Of a stretch of DNA of 64,000 nt, positions 46,381 to 55,272 are shown piece by piece (positions within the stretch are counted from its first letter, which is position 1; each line of letters starts with the position of its first letter). Where the stretch lies: the NCBI RefSeq assembly GCF_014873705.1, contig NZ_JADBDS010000002.1:1364001-1428000 (forward strand), in the 5' to 3' direction. The DNA comes from Mycobacterium sp. OAS707 (lineage in GTDB: Bacteria; Actinomycetota; Actinomycetes; Mycobacteriales; Mycobacteriaceae). The translations under genes and the position numbers were made by a program. A model generated the notes under the pieces. It was not told the DNA's origin. It saw nothing but the letters and a program-made list of their open reading frames with translations, and ran no database searches.

Positions 46381-46794
46381 CTAGTACTGCTCAACGATTT
46401 TGACGGGTTCTTCGGTGACGACGCCGTCGACGATGCGATAGCTGCGCAGCTCGTGATCGTCGGGATCGCGCGTCGACACCAGCACGTAATGGGCGTCGGG
46501 CTCGGACGCGTAGGAGATGTCGGTGCGGCTCGGGTAGGCCTCGGTGGCGGTGTGCGAGTGATAGATGACGACCGGCACCTCGTCGGCCTCGTCCATCGAG
46601 CGCCACACCTTGAGTTGTTCCATCGAGTCGAACCGGTAGAACGTCGGCGACCGCTCGGCGTTGACCATCGCGATGAACCGCTCGGGACGATCGGCCCCCT
46701 GCGGGCCCGCGATCACCCCGCACGCCTCGTCGGGATGGTCGGCGCGCGCATGCGCGACCATGGCGTCGACCAGGTCGGCGCGGATCACCAACAC
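46381..46794 (-). CDS. mec: Mec, CysO-cysteine hydrolase (JAMM zinc protease)
   Basis: A 137-aa JAB1/MPN domain protein. YHSHTATEAYPSRTD near 77-91 is the JAMM zinc motif and the N-terminal HPDEACGVIAG holds the catalytic Glu. It releases cysteine from the CysO-cysteine adduct. GTG 46794 starts VLVIRADLV as in homologues and has GGGAAAC upstream; the frame to 46926 overlaps the P1 peptidase gene and is rejected. Confidence 0.94.
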   Translation of the reverse strand: MLVIRADLVDAMVAHARADHPDEACGVIAGPQGADRPERFIAMVNAERSPTFYRFDSMEQLKVWRSMDEADEVPVVIYHSHTATEAYPSRTDISYASEPDAHYVLVSTRDPDDHELRSYRIVDGVVTEEPVKIVEQY

Positions 46795-46807
46795 GGTTGT
46801 TTCCCTC

Positions 46808-47827
46808 TCATTCGAACGCTCCGGGCAACATGTCCCGGTACGACGGTATTCCGGCGACCGACTCGGCGGCCAATACGCCCACCACCACCGCGCGGGCCAG
46901 GCAGTCGGCGGCGGCGGAGCCGACATCGGTGATCAGCGGCGTCTCGGGTGACATCGACGCCGGTGTCAGCGGGTCCGGCGGTATCTCGATGGCCCCGGTG
47001 GCCAGCGCGAATACCGTATCGCCATCCAGTGGGGTGTGGCATGGGCGGATGGTGCGGGACAGGCCGCTGTGGGCCGCGACCGCCACTCGCCGGCATCCCG
47101 CCGGGCTCAACGCGGCGTCTGTGGCCACCACCGCGATCGTGGTGTTGAGCGGGCTGAACTCGGCCCGTCTGGCGGCGTATGCCGCGATCTGCTCGGCAGG
47201 CGGTGAAACAAGGCCGAACTCCTCGATCTGATAGGCCAGCCAGGGCAGTCCCGTATCGGTATCGACCACGTCACCCGCGGCGTTGACCACGACGATCGCG
47301 CCGACCGTGACCCCCGAATCCAGCCGGATCGAGGCGGTTCCGACGCCACCCTTGAGCACGCCGACGCGTGCGCCGGTGCCCGCGCCCACGGTCCCGACGG
47401 CAACCTCGGTGCCAGCGCTGCGGGCGGCGGCATAGCCGAACTCAGCGGTCGGCCGGCACTGCCACCCGCCGACGGGCAGATCGAAGATCACCGCTGCGGG
47501 CACGATCGGCACCACACCGGCCTCCATCGCGACGCCGCGGCCCTGCTCCTCGCAGAAGGTCATCACGCCGTCGGCGGCCGCAAGCCCGAACGCACTGCCA
47601 CCGCTCAACACGATCGCGTCGACATGGCACACCGAGTTCATCGGGTCCAGCAGGTCGGTCTCGCGGGTGCCCGGCGCCCCGCCGCGACCGTCGACCGCGC
47701 CGACCGTGCCGGGTGGTGTCAGCACGACCGTGGTGCCGGTGGCCCAGCCACTGCCGATCGAGGCATCGGGGTCGAGACGATGATGCTGGCCGACGAGGAT
47801 GCCGCTGACATCGGTGATGGAGCTCAT
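46808..47827 (-). CDS. P1 family (DmpA-type) aminopeptidase (Rv1333-like)
   Basis: A 339-aa self-processing Ntn-type peptidase starting MSSITDVSGILVGQHHR. VLSGGSAFGLAAADGV near 80, NVxGD-like NAAGDVVD near 210 and FSPLNTTIAVVATDA near 243 match the family. The Asn-Thr junction in LNTT is the expected autocleavage site that frees the nucleophilic Thr. Start ATG 47827 overlaps the DUF2017 stop by 4 bp. Substrate unknown; beta-peptides or D-amino peptides are cleaved by relatives. Confidence 0.9.
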   Translation of the reverse strand: MSSITDVSGILVGQHHRLDPDASIGSGWATGTTVVLTPPGTVGAVDGRGGAPGTRETDLLDPMNSVCHVDAIVLSGGSAFGLAAADGVMTFCEEQGRGVAMEAGVVPIVPAAVIFDLPVGGWQCRPTAEFGYAAARSAGTEVAVGTVGAGTGARVGVLKGGVGTASIRLDSGVTVGAIVVVNAAGDVVDTDTGLPWLAYQIEEFGLVSPPAEQIAAYAARRAEFSPLNTTIAVVATDAALSPAGCRRVAVAAHSGLSRTIRPCHTPLDGDTVFALATGAIEIPPDPLTPASMSPETPLITDVGSAAADCLARAVVVGVLAAESVAGIPSYRDMLPGAFE

Positions 47828-48405
47828 TTCTTGCCCATCAGCCCCAGCACGAGGTACTCCTGCAGCACGGTCAGCCATTGATACACGTCGAGGTGTCCGG
47901 CCATCGGATGGTCAGTGGGCAACGCATCTGGGCCATTCGGACCGATGTCGAGCATGGTGCCGAGCGCCAATCTCACGTCGTTGACGGCGGCCGCCCAGGC
48001 GTGCGCGTCATCCTCGTTGAGTTCGAACTTGCCCCCGCCCGGCGGGCAGGTGTCCAACAACCGTTGCGCCGCTTGACGTTTCGCGTCGATGATTTCCGGC
48101 TCATGCAAACTGCGCAGCGCACTGTTGAGGCTCTCCGCGGTGCCAGTGCCTGCCGGATGGTCTCGCTGCGTGCGGTAGAAGTTGGGCAGCAACCGCTTCA
48201 TCGTTTCGTCTTCCGGCGGCCGCGAATTACCGGTCTTCATGCCCGTGATTTCTTCGAGTTCATCTGAGGGAGCGGATGATTCACGCTCCTCGAGCATTCC
48301 GAGCATCGACGTCACCAGGCTGTTGAGAAGTCCGGCCTCGTGCGCGGCAAGCGCGGACCGAAAGCGCGGGCCGTCGGGGGTGTCGACCCGCTTCCACTTA
48401 CGCAC
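47824..48405 (-). CDS. DUF2017 family protein (Rv1332-like)
   Basis: A 193-aa soluble protein starting VRKWKRVDTPDGPRFRSALAAHEAGLL from GTG 48405, with LLPNFYRTQRD near 71 and a C-terminal DVYQWLTVLQEYLVLGLMG. It belongs to DUF2017, found next to clpS in actinobacteria. A role in N-end rule proteolysis regulation has been suggested only by position. 7 bp separate it from clpS. Confidence 0.9.
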   Translation of the reverse strand: MRKWKRVDTPDGPRFRSALAAHEAGLLNSLVTSMLGMLEERESSAPSDELEEITGMKTGNSRPPEDETMKRLLPNFYRTQRDHPAGTGTAESLNSALRSLHEPEIIDAKRQAAQRLLDTCPPGGGKFELNEDDAHAWAAAVNDVRLALGTMLDIGPNGPDALPTDHPMAGHLDVYQWLTVLQEYLVLGLMGKK

Positions 48406-48412
48406 AGCGAGA

Positions 48413-48715
48413 TCAGCGGTCCTGCTGCAGGGTCGCCCACAAACCGGCGGCGTGGAGCTTGGACACGTCGACCTCCATGGATTCCCGGCTGCCTGCGGAC
48501 ACCACGGCCTTGCCTTCGTTGTGCACCTGAAGCATGAGCTTGGTTGCGTGCGGCTCGCTGTAGCCGAACAGCTTCTGGAAGACGTACGTCACGTATGTCA
48601 TTAGGTTGACGGGGTCGTCCCAGACGATCGTCACCCATGGGGAGTCGGTCGCGTCGACACTCTTGACGTCGCGTTCCTCGCGGGTTCCCGGTCGGGTCTT
48701 CGCCGGAGTCGCCAT
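48413..48715 (-). CDS. clpS: ClpS, adaptor of the ClpP protease
   Basis: A 100-aa ClpS protein starting [43 protein letters not shown] near 32-57 is the N-degron binding core, with Asp and Asn contacts in DDPVN, and [14 protein letters not shown] follows. It delivers N-end rule substrates to ClpC. ATG 48715 is the start; the 48853 extension crosses the pncB promoter. Divergent from pncB. Confidence 0.96.
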   Translation of the reverse strand: MATPAKTRPGTREERDVKSVDATDSPWVTIVWDDPVNLMTYVTYVFQKLFGYSEPHATKLMLQVHNEGKAVVSAGSRESMEVDVSKLHAAGLWATLQQDR

Positions 48716-48758
48716 GTTGGTAAGGATACCGAGGCGAACAAACCGATACCGTTGCGGT

Positions 48759-50054
48759 GTGGCTTCGTCGTTTTCAGCGTTGTTGACCGACAAATACGAG
48801 CTCACCATGCTCGCAGCGGCGCTGCACGACGGCAGCGCACACCGTCGCGCCACCTTCGAGATCTTCGCCCGCCGGCTGCCCGAGGGCAGGCGCTACGGCA
48901 TCGTCGCGGGCACCGCGCGCTTCGTGGAAGCGTTGGCGCACTTCAGATTCGACGACGCCGCTCTGGCATCACTGAAGGGGTTTCTCGATCCTGAAACGCT
49001 CGCGTACCTCGCCGACTACCGGTTCGCCGGCGACGTCGACGGCTACGCCGAAGGCGAGCTGTACTTCCCCGGTTCCCCCGTGCTGTCGGTGCACGGCACC
49101 TTCGGCGAATGCGTGGTGCTGGAGACGCTGGCGCTGTCGATCTTCAACCACGACACGGCGATCGCGTCCGCTGCTGCACGCATGGTCAGCGCGGCCAAGG
49201 AGCGCCCGCTGATCGAGATGGGCTCGCGGCGCACCCACGAGCAGGCGGCCGTCGCCGCGGCGCGCGCCGCCTACATCGCCGGTTTCACGGCGTCGTCGAA
49301 TCTCGAGGCGCAACGGCGCTACGGCGTGCCCGCGCTCGGCACCAGCGCGCACGCGTTCACGCTGCTGCACACGACTGAAAGCGGCCCGGACGAAAAGGCC
49401 GCGTTCAAGGCGCAGGTCGACGCGCTCGGGGTCGGCACCACACTGCTGGTCGACACCTACGACATCACGCAGGGCGTGGCGAACGCCATTGAGGTGGCAG
49501 GCACGGAACTCGGCGCGGTGCGCATCGACTCCGGCGACCTCGGCGTGATGGCCCGCCAAGTCCGCGAGCAGCTCGACGGGCTCGGCGCCACCAAGACCCG
49601 CATCGTGGTGTCGGGTGATCTCGACGAGTACTCGATCGCTGCGCTGCGCGCGGAGCCCGCCGACATCTTCGGCGTGGGCACCTCGGTGGTCACCGGCTCG
49701 GGCGCCCCGACCGCCAGCATGGTCTACAAGCTGGTCGAGGTCGACGGCATGCCCGTCGAGAAGCGCAGCAGCCACAAGGAATCCCACGGCGGCCGTAAGC
49801 AGGCGCTGCGGACGTGCAAACCCACGGGCACCATCCTCGAGGAGATCGTCCACCCCTATGGCCACCCGCCGGATGAGTCAGGGCGGGCGCTGACGGTCGA
49901 CCTCGTGCGCGGCGGTGAACCGGTCGGCGACCTTTCGCTCGACGCGGCCCGGCGTCGGGTGAAGGAAGGCCTGCACAGCCTGCCGTGGGACGGCCTCAAA
50001 CTGTCTAAAGGAGAACCAGCCATTCCGACCCGGATGATCCCGCCCGCCAGCTAG
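48759..50054 (+). CDS. pncB: Nicotinate phosphoribosyltransferase PncB
   Basis: A 431-aa enzyme for NAD salvage making nicotinate mononucleotide. [15 protein letters not shown] at the N-terminus, [30 protein letters not shown] near 155 and [12 protein letters not shown] near 285 are signatures of the family; a phosphorylated His of the ATPase cycle is expected near residue 160. The GTG at 48759 is preferred since earlier starts overlap clpS. It is syntenic with M. tuberculosis pncB1. Confidence 0.94.
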   Translation: MASSFSALLTDKYELTMLAAALHDGSAHRRATFEIFARRLPEGRRYGIVAGTARFVEALAHFRFDDAALASLKGFLDPETLAYLADYRFAGDVDGYAEGELYFPGSPVLSVHGTFGECVVLETLALSIFNHDTAIASAAARMVSAAKERPLIEMGSRRTHEQAAVAAARAAYIAGFTASSNLEAQRRYGVPALGTSAHAFTLLHTTESGPDEKAAFKAQVDALGVGTTLLVDTYDITQGVANAIEVAGTELGAVRIDSGDLGVMARQVREQLDGLGATKTRIVVSGDLDEYSIAALRAEPADIFGVGTSVVTGSGAPTASMVYKLVEVDGMPVEKRSSHKESHGGRKQALRTCKPTGTILEEIVHPYGHPPDESGRALTVDLVRGGEPVGDLSLDAARRRVKEGLHSLPWDGLKLSKGEPAIPTRMIPPAS

Positions 50055-50059
50055 GAGCA

Positions 50060-52030
50060 ATCACGTCGCACGTCACTGAACTGCTGGGCAAGGCGGTCGC
50101 CGCGCTGGGCGGCAGCGAGCGCAGCGGCCAGATCGAGATGGCCGAGGCCGTCGCGCGCGCTTTCGAAAGCGGCGAGCACCTGGCCGTCCAGGCGGGCACA
50201 GGAACCGGCAAGTCGCTGGCATACCTGGTGCCCGCGATCGCGCGGGCCATCGAGACCGAGGAGCCGGTCGTGGTTTCGACCGCGACCATCGCGCTGCAGC
50301 GCCAACTCGTCGACCGCGACCTGCCGCGACTGGCCGACGCGCTGACCGACACGCTGCCGCGGCGGCCGGAGTTCGCGCTGCTGAAGGGTCGCGGAAACTA
50401 TTTGTGCCTGAACAAGATTCACAACGGTGCGGCGACGGAACCGGAAGATAGGCCGCAGGAGGAGCTGTTCGAGCCGATGGCCGCCAGCGCCCTTGGCCGC
50501 GATGTGCAGCGGCTCATCGCCTGGTCGTGTGATACCGAGACCGGTGACCGCGACGAGCTCACGCCGGGCGTGCCGGACAGGTCGTGGTCGCAAGTGTCCG
50601 TCTCGGCACGGGAGTGCATCGGCGTGGCGCGCTGCCCGTTCGGCACCGACTGCTTCGCCGAACGCGCCAGGGACAAGGCCGGCCACGTCGACGTCGTCGT
50701 CACCAATCACGCGCTGCTCGCGATCGACGCGATGACCGATGCCGCCGTGCTGCCCGAACATCATCTGCTGGTGGTCGACGAGGCACACGAACTGGCCGAC
50801 CGCGTCACGGGTGTGGCCACCGGAGAATTGTCGGCCAGCTCCCTCGGCATCGCCCATCGCCGGGTCGGCAGGCTCATCGACCCCGAGCTCGCGGAGCGCC
50901 TCGAGGCGACGATCGCGGTGCTGTCGTCGGCGATCCATGACGCCACCCCGGGGCGCATCGATGTCCTCGACGACGAGATGGCCACCTACCTGACCGCGCT
51001 GCGCGACGCCGCGAGCAAGGCCCGCTCGGCCATCGACACCGCACCGAGCGATCCGCAGGCAGCCTCCGCACGCGCCGAAGCGGTGACCGCGCTGACCGAC
51101 ATCAGCGATACCGCGACGCGGATCCTTTCGTCGTTCGTCCCGGCGATCCCCGACCGAACGGATGTGGTGTGGCTGGACCATGAGGACAACCGCGGCAGCA
51201 TTCGCGCGGTGCTGCGGGTTGCGCCGTTGTCGGTCGCAGGATTGTTGCGCGCCAGGCTCTTTGAGCACACGACCGCCGTGCTCACGTCTGCGACACTGAC
51301 CATCGGCGGCAACTTCGAGGCGATGGCTTCGGCGTGGGGGCTGGCCGGTGAAGACGCGGCCAAGTGGCGCGGCCTCGACGTCGGCTCGCCGTTCGAGCAC
51401 GCGAAGTCAGGCATCCTCTACGTCGCCGCGCATCTTCCCCCGCCCGGTCGCGACGGCACCGGCTCCGCCGAGCAACTCGAAGAGATCCAGGCGCTCATCA
51501 CCGCGGCGGGAGGGCGCACGCTTGGGCTGTTCTCGTCGATGCGGGCCGCGAAGGCCGCCGCCGAGATCATGCGGGAGCGGCTGAAGACGCCCGTGTTGTG
51601 CCAGGGCGAGGACACCACGTCGGCATTGGTGCAGCGGTTCGCCGATGATCCCGAGACGTCGCTGTTCGGCACGCTGTCGCTGTGGCAGGGCGTCGACGTG
51701 CCCGGCCCGTCGCTGTCGCTGGTGCTCATCGACCGCATTCCGTTTCCCCGGCCCGACGACCCGCTGCTGACCGCGCGGCAGCGCGCCGTGGCGGCCCGCG
51801 GCGGGAACGGGTTCATGGCCGTGGCCGCCAGCCATGCCGCGCTGCTGTTGGCGCAGGGCGCGGGGCGCCTGCTGCGCCGCATGGACGACCGCGGAGTGGT
51901 CGCGGTGCTGGACTCGCGGATGGCTACCGCGCGATACGGCGGCTACCTGCGCGCGTCGCTGCCGCCGTTCTGGGCGACGACGGACTCACGTCGGGTGCGG
52001 GAAGCGCTCGAACGTCTGCGCGCAGGCTGA
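50060..52030 (+). CDS. dinG: DinG-type Fe-S ATP-dependent helicase; start codon unclear
   Basis: A superfamily 2 helicase of about 640 aa. Walker A QAGTGTGKSLAYLVPA near 50, DEAH box VVDEAHEL, ECIGVARCPFGTDCF with the Fe-S cysteines, LTSATLTIGG, GTLSLWQGVDVPGPSL (motif V) and the RLLRR motif VI are all present. The conserved Q-motif helix LLGKAVAALGG and SGQIEMAEAV lies before the first ATG (50138), but there is no ATG, GTG or TTG in frame between the stop at 50006 and that ATG. ATC 50060 after GGAG, or CTG 50081 or 50084, must be used if the Q motif is kept. Confidence 0.88.
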   Translation: MTSHVTELLGKAVAALGGSERSGQIEMAEAVARAFESGEHLAVQAGTGTGKSLAYLVPAIARAIETEEPVVVSTATIALQRQLVDRDLPRLADALTDTLPRRPEFALLKGRGNYLCLNKIHNGAATEPEDRPQEELFEPMAASALGRDVQRLIAWSCDTETGDRDELTPGVPDRSWSQVSVSARECIGVARCPFGTDCFAERARDKAGHVDVVVTNHALLAIDAMTDAAVLPEHHLLVVDEAHELADRVTGVATGELSASSLGIAHRRVGRLIDPELAERLEATIAVLSSAIHDATPGRIDVLDDEMATYLTALRDAASKARSAIDTAPSDPQAASARAEAVTALTDISDTATRILSSFVPAIPDRTDVVWLDHEDNRGSIRAVLRVAPLSVAGLLRARLFEHTTAVLTSATLTIGGNFEAMASAWGLAGEDAAKWRGLDVGSPFEHAKSGILYVAAHLPPPGRDGTGSAEQLEEIQALITAAGGRTLGLFSSMRAAKAAAEIMRERLKTPVLCQGEDTTSALVQRFADDPETSLFGTLSLWQGVDVPGPSLSLVLIDRIPFPRPDDPLLTARQRAVAARGGNGFMAVAASHAALLLAQGAGRLLRRMDDRGVVAVLDSRMATARYGGYLRASLPPFWATTDSRRVREALERLRAG

Positions 52031-52052
52031 CAGCTTTCATTAAGCTGCGTCC

Positions 52053-53501
52053 ATGAGGCGACGCCGCGTAGTTGCTGCCGTGATCGCGACCTGCACGACG
52101 CTGCTGATACCCGCGTGCACCACAACCCTTCAGGGCAAAGCGGTCTCGGTGTTCGACGACCCGTTCCACGTGGCGGGGCTGCCTGCCAGCGACGGCCCGA
52201 CCGGGCTGCGACCCGACGCGCACGGGGACGTGCGCGACGTCGAGGGCACCGACCACGGACAGATGGACAAGCTGGCCGCGAACGCCGTGAGCGACATCGA
52301 GGAATACTGGGGCCAGGTGTACGGCGATACCTTCGACGGTCAGTTCAAACCCGTCGAGGCGCTGATCTCGTGGGACGCCAACGGTTTCGAGGGCACCACG
52401 TTCTGCGGCGACGACACCTATGGACTCGTCAACGCGGCGTTCTGCTTCGACGACGAAACCATCGGCTGGGACCGCGGCGAGCTGCTGCCGTCGCTGCGAA
52501 AGGCGAACGGGGACATGGGCGTCGCGATGGTTCTCGCCCACGAGTACGGCCACGCGATACAACACCAGGCGGGGTTGACCACCAAGAAGACACCGACGCT
52601 GGTCTCCGAACAACAGGCCGACTGCTTTGCGGGCGCGTATATGCGCTGGGTGGCCGAGGACAAGTCGCCACGCTTCACGCTGTCGACCGCCGACGGGCTG
52701 AACAATGTACTTGCCGCGGTGATCGCGTTCCGCGATCCCCTTCTGGCAGAAGGTGATCCAGAAGCCGGCATCGATGAACACGGTTCTGCGTTCGAGCGAC
52801 TGTCGGCCTTCCAGTTCGGATTCACCGACGGCCCCTCGGCGTGTGCGGCGATCGACATGCGCGAGATCGGCCAGCGTCGCGGGGATCTGCCTGTGCTGCT
52901 GCCGGAGGACCAGACCGGCGAGTTGCCGGTCACCGAGGAATCGGCGCGCTCGATCATCGACGCGATGGGCATCGTATTCTCGCCCGCCGATCCACCCAAG
53001 CTCAGCTTCAAGACATCCGACGCCGAAAAGTGTCCGGACGCCAGGCCAAGCCCGCCTGCGTCCTTCTGCCCCGCGACGAACACCATCGTCGTCGACCTGA
53101 AGGAGCTGCAGGCGATGGGTACGCAATCCGACAATGCCGACGGCGGCGGTCTTGCGAGCGGCGACAACACCGCCTACTCGGTGCTGGTCTCGCGCTACAT
53201 GCAGGCGCTGCAGCACGCACACGGTGGCGTACTGCTCGACAACGCCGAGGCAGCGCTGCGCACGGCGTGCCTCACCGGCGTCGCCACCGTGAAGATGTCG
53301 AAGACCATCACCACACCCGACGGCAACACCATCGCGCTGACCGCCGGTGACGTCGACGAGGCGGTGTCGGGCATCTTGACCAACGGCCTTGCCGCAAGCG
53401 ATGTCAACGGCGAATCGGTGCCATCGGGCTTCTCGCGGATCGACGCGTTTCGGGTCGGTGTGCTCGGCGATCAGGACCGCTGCTTCAAGCGCTTCCCCTA
53501 A
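52053..53501 (+). CDS. Secreted lipoprotein zinc metallopeptidase (YpfJ-type)
   Basis: A 482-aa exported protein with a lipoprotein signal (TTLLIPAC, Cys22 as lipid site). MVLAHEYGHAIQHQAG near 165 carries the HEYGH zinc motif, and SEQQADCFAGAYMRW near 190 the third ligand region, as in YpfJ-like neutral zinc metallopeptidases. The C-terminal half has conserved cysteines that may form disulfides. Substrate unknown. The gene is followed by the 60-bp inverted-repeat terminator copy 3. Confidence 0.87.
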   Translation: MRRRRVVAAVIATCTTLLIPACTTTLQGKAVSVFDDPFHVAGLPASDGPTGLRPDAHGDVRDVEGTDHGQMDKLAANAVSDIEEYWGQVYGDTFDGQFKPVEALISWDANGFEGTTFCGDDTYGLVNAAFCFDDETIGWDRGELLPSLRKANGDMGVAMVLAHEYGHAIQHQAGLTTKKTPTLVSEQQADCFAGAYMRWVAEDKSPRFTLSTADGLNNVLAAVIAFRDPLLAEGDPEAGIDEHGSAFERLSAFQFGFTDGPSACAAIDMREIGQRRGDLPVLLPEDQTGELPVTEESARSIIDAMGIVFSPADPPKLSFKTSDAEKCPDARPSPPASFCPATNTIVVDLKELQAMGTQSDNADGGGLASGDNTAYSVLVSRYMQALQHAHGGVLLDNAEAALRTACLTGVATVKMSKTITTPDGNTIALTAGDVDEAVSGILTNGLAASDVNGESVPSGFSRIDAFRVGVLGDQDRCFKRFP

Positions 53502-53507
53502 TTCACC

Positions 53508-53568
53508 GCGAGCGACCGCAAAATGCCGTGCAAATGCGGTGTGTCTGCGTGCAAACACGGTCGCTCGC
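53508..53568. terminator. 60-bp inverted-repeat element, copy 3; probable bidirectional terminator
   Basis: Terminal 11-bp repeats GCGAGCGACCG and CGGTCGCTCGC are identical to copy 2, with a 39-bp interior. It lies between the converging metallopeptidase and MspA-type genes, 6 bp after the former's stop. Confidence 0.7.
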
Positions 53569-53577
53569 CGAGAACAA

Positions 53578-54300
53578 CTAGACCTTCTTCGTCACGCCGT
53601 ACCACGCTGAGACCGCGTCGGACTCATCGGTCGAACGGGTCAGGAACGCATACGAGCGAATGAAAGACTCGCCGACGCAGCCGTCGATCTTGATGCGGAA
53701 TCCGTCAACCATGATCCAGGGGCTGTCGCCCCTGAACTCCTTCTTCGACACCGGGATGGTGTTGATGAGCCCTGGCTTGAGGCCGACGGTGACACCACCG
53801 CCGACGTTCGCGCCGACTCCCGGGATGATCCCTTCCGGCAGCGGCGAGATGATGTCGGTTCCAACGACTCCGATCGACGGGTTGAGCCCCACAGTGCCCG
53901 TCAGGGACACACCGTTGGACGTACTCATATCGATGCCGCAGCCGATCTGATAACCCACTTCGAGGGTCCCCTGCGCGCCCTCCTCGTCCTCCTCGGGGCC
54001 GACCAGTGAGCCGCTGTAGATGCCGCCCACCTCGTACTCGCGGGTCGAGATCGCGGTTGTCAGCGGCGCGGTGACCCTCTGAGTCTCGTCTTTGGCTGAC
54101 ACCGTGAGGGTCCAGCCGTCCGGCGAGTAAGTCGTCTTGGGAGGCGACGACTCGACCCGGCCGTCATCGGGGGGCGCCGCCTCAGGCGCAGGCACTTCGG
54201 CGGAAACGGCTTCCGTCTCAGGGTCGGCTGATGCGATCGGAACGACCAACGCGCCGGTCACTACGCACGCAGCCAGTACGGCCATGGGACGAACCAGCAC
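53578..54300 (-). CDS. MspA-type porin family protein
   Basis: A 240-aa exported protein. Start GTG 54300 with GAGGAGG seven bases upstream, then signal peptide ending IASADPE (cleavage near 30), an acidic Pro/Ala-rich stretch, and the mature domain: LTTAISTREYEVGGIYSGS, LEVGYQIGCGIDMSTSNG, GLNPSIGVVG, GVGANVGGGVTVGLKPGLIN and DSPWIMVDGFRIKIDGCVGESFIRSYAFL. These match MspA porins. The acidic linker before the beta domain is longer than in MspA. Probably an outer-membrane porin or its relative. Confidence 0.85.
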   Translation of the reverse strand: MLVRPMAVLAACVVTGALVVPIASADPETEAVSAEVPAPEAAPPDDGRVESSPPKTTYSPDGWTLTVSAKDETQRVTAPLTTAISTREYEVGGIYSGSLVGPEEDEEGAQGTLEVGYQIGCGIDMSTSNGVSLTGTVGLNPSIGVVGTDIISPLPEGIIPGVGANVGGGVTVGLKPGLINTIPVSKKEFRGDSPWIMVDGFRIKIDGCVGESFIRSYAFLTRSTDESDAVSAWYGVTKKV

Positions 54301-54420
54301 AGCGCAGCCTCCTCGGCCGGAACACATTCCGCCTTGGATCATTACCCCGCAGTTGAGCCGCCTGCCGCGAAGGCGTGCCGCATGTCGGCAAGTCTTTATC
54401 CGAGCGTGACCCCGCCGAGT

Positions 54421-55272
54421 TCACGTGGACATGCGCAGCACGAACCCCGACTCCAGCGCGACCCATGCCACGCCGTCGTGGTCGATCGCCAAGCCATGCG
54501 GCTCGCTGCCCGGCGGAAGATCGATCGTGACGACGTCCGCGCCGTCACCGCTGATGCGCGCGATCTGGTTGGCACCCCACAGGCTCACCCAGACACCGTC
54601 GTCGGGGTCCGCGACCACCGCGTGCGGTTTACCCGGCAGCTCCATCTCCTGGATCGCGTCGTCCATCGGGATCCGGCCGATCTTCTCGCCGAGGATCTCG
54701 GTGAACCACACCGCGTCGTCGTGCGTGGCGGCGATACCGACGGGACCTGCTCCCGCAGTTGGCAATTCACGCACGGTCAGTCCGTCTGTCGGTGTGAACC
54801 GGCCAATTGCGTTGCCCTGATTGAGCGTGAACCACAACGCGTGGTCCGGCCCCACGGTGATCATCGACGGAGCACCGCCGACGGTCGTGCCCGCCGACAG
54901 CTCGCCGTCGACCGAGATACGGCCGATCTCACCCGACGTCATCCCCGTGAACCACAGCGCGCCATCCGGGCCCGCGGTGATGCCGTACGGCCCCGTGTCC
55001 TCCCCCAGCTCGAACGCGCTCAGTTCGCCGTCCGTCGTGATCCGTCCGATGCGGTCGTCGCCAGTGCGGGTGAACCACAGCGCACCGTCGGGGCCAGCGG
55101 TGATGATCGACGGCCGCGATTGCGGATCGACCGGGTACAAGCTGACATCGCCGCTCTTCGTCACCCGGGCGATCGCGCCGCTGTGCACCAGCGTCACCCA
55201 CATCGCGCCGTCGGTACCGGCCGCCAGCGCACACGGCCCGCCGTCGAGTGCGACCTTGAGGGCGGCGCTCAC
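54421..55272 (-). CDS. Virginiamycin B lyase-like (Vgb) beta-propeller protein
   Basis: A 283-aa beta-propeller with repeated segments GPDGALWFTRTGDDRIGRIT, GPDGALWFTGMTSGEIGRIS and GPDHALWFTLNQGNAIGRFT, one blade about every 40 residues, seven blades in all. GIAATHDDAVWFTEI and HAVVADPDDGVWVSL resemble Vgb lyases. Starting GTG 55272 overlaps the glgP stop by 4 bp, so it is translationally coupled to glgP. The propeller may be a lyase or a binding protein; activity is not established. Confidence 0.82.
   Translation of the reverse strand: MSAALKVALDGGPCALAAGTDGAMWVTLVHSGAIARVTKSGDVSLYPVDPQSRPSIITAGPDGALWFTRTGDDRIGRITTDGELSAFELGEDTGPYGITAGPDGALWFTGMTSGEIGRISVDGELSAGTTVGGAPSMITVGPDHALWFTLNQGNAIGRFTPTDGLTVRELPTAGAGPVGIAATHDDAVWFTEILGEKIGRIPMDDAIQEMELPGKPHAVVADPDDGVWVSLWGANQIARISGDGADVVTIDLPPGSEPHGLAIDHDGVAWVALESGFVLRMST

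Noticed and set aside
51924..53558. 544-codon minus-strand frame across the metallopeptidase
   Set aside because: Shadow; crosses the dinG end and the terminator repeat, no motif.
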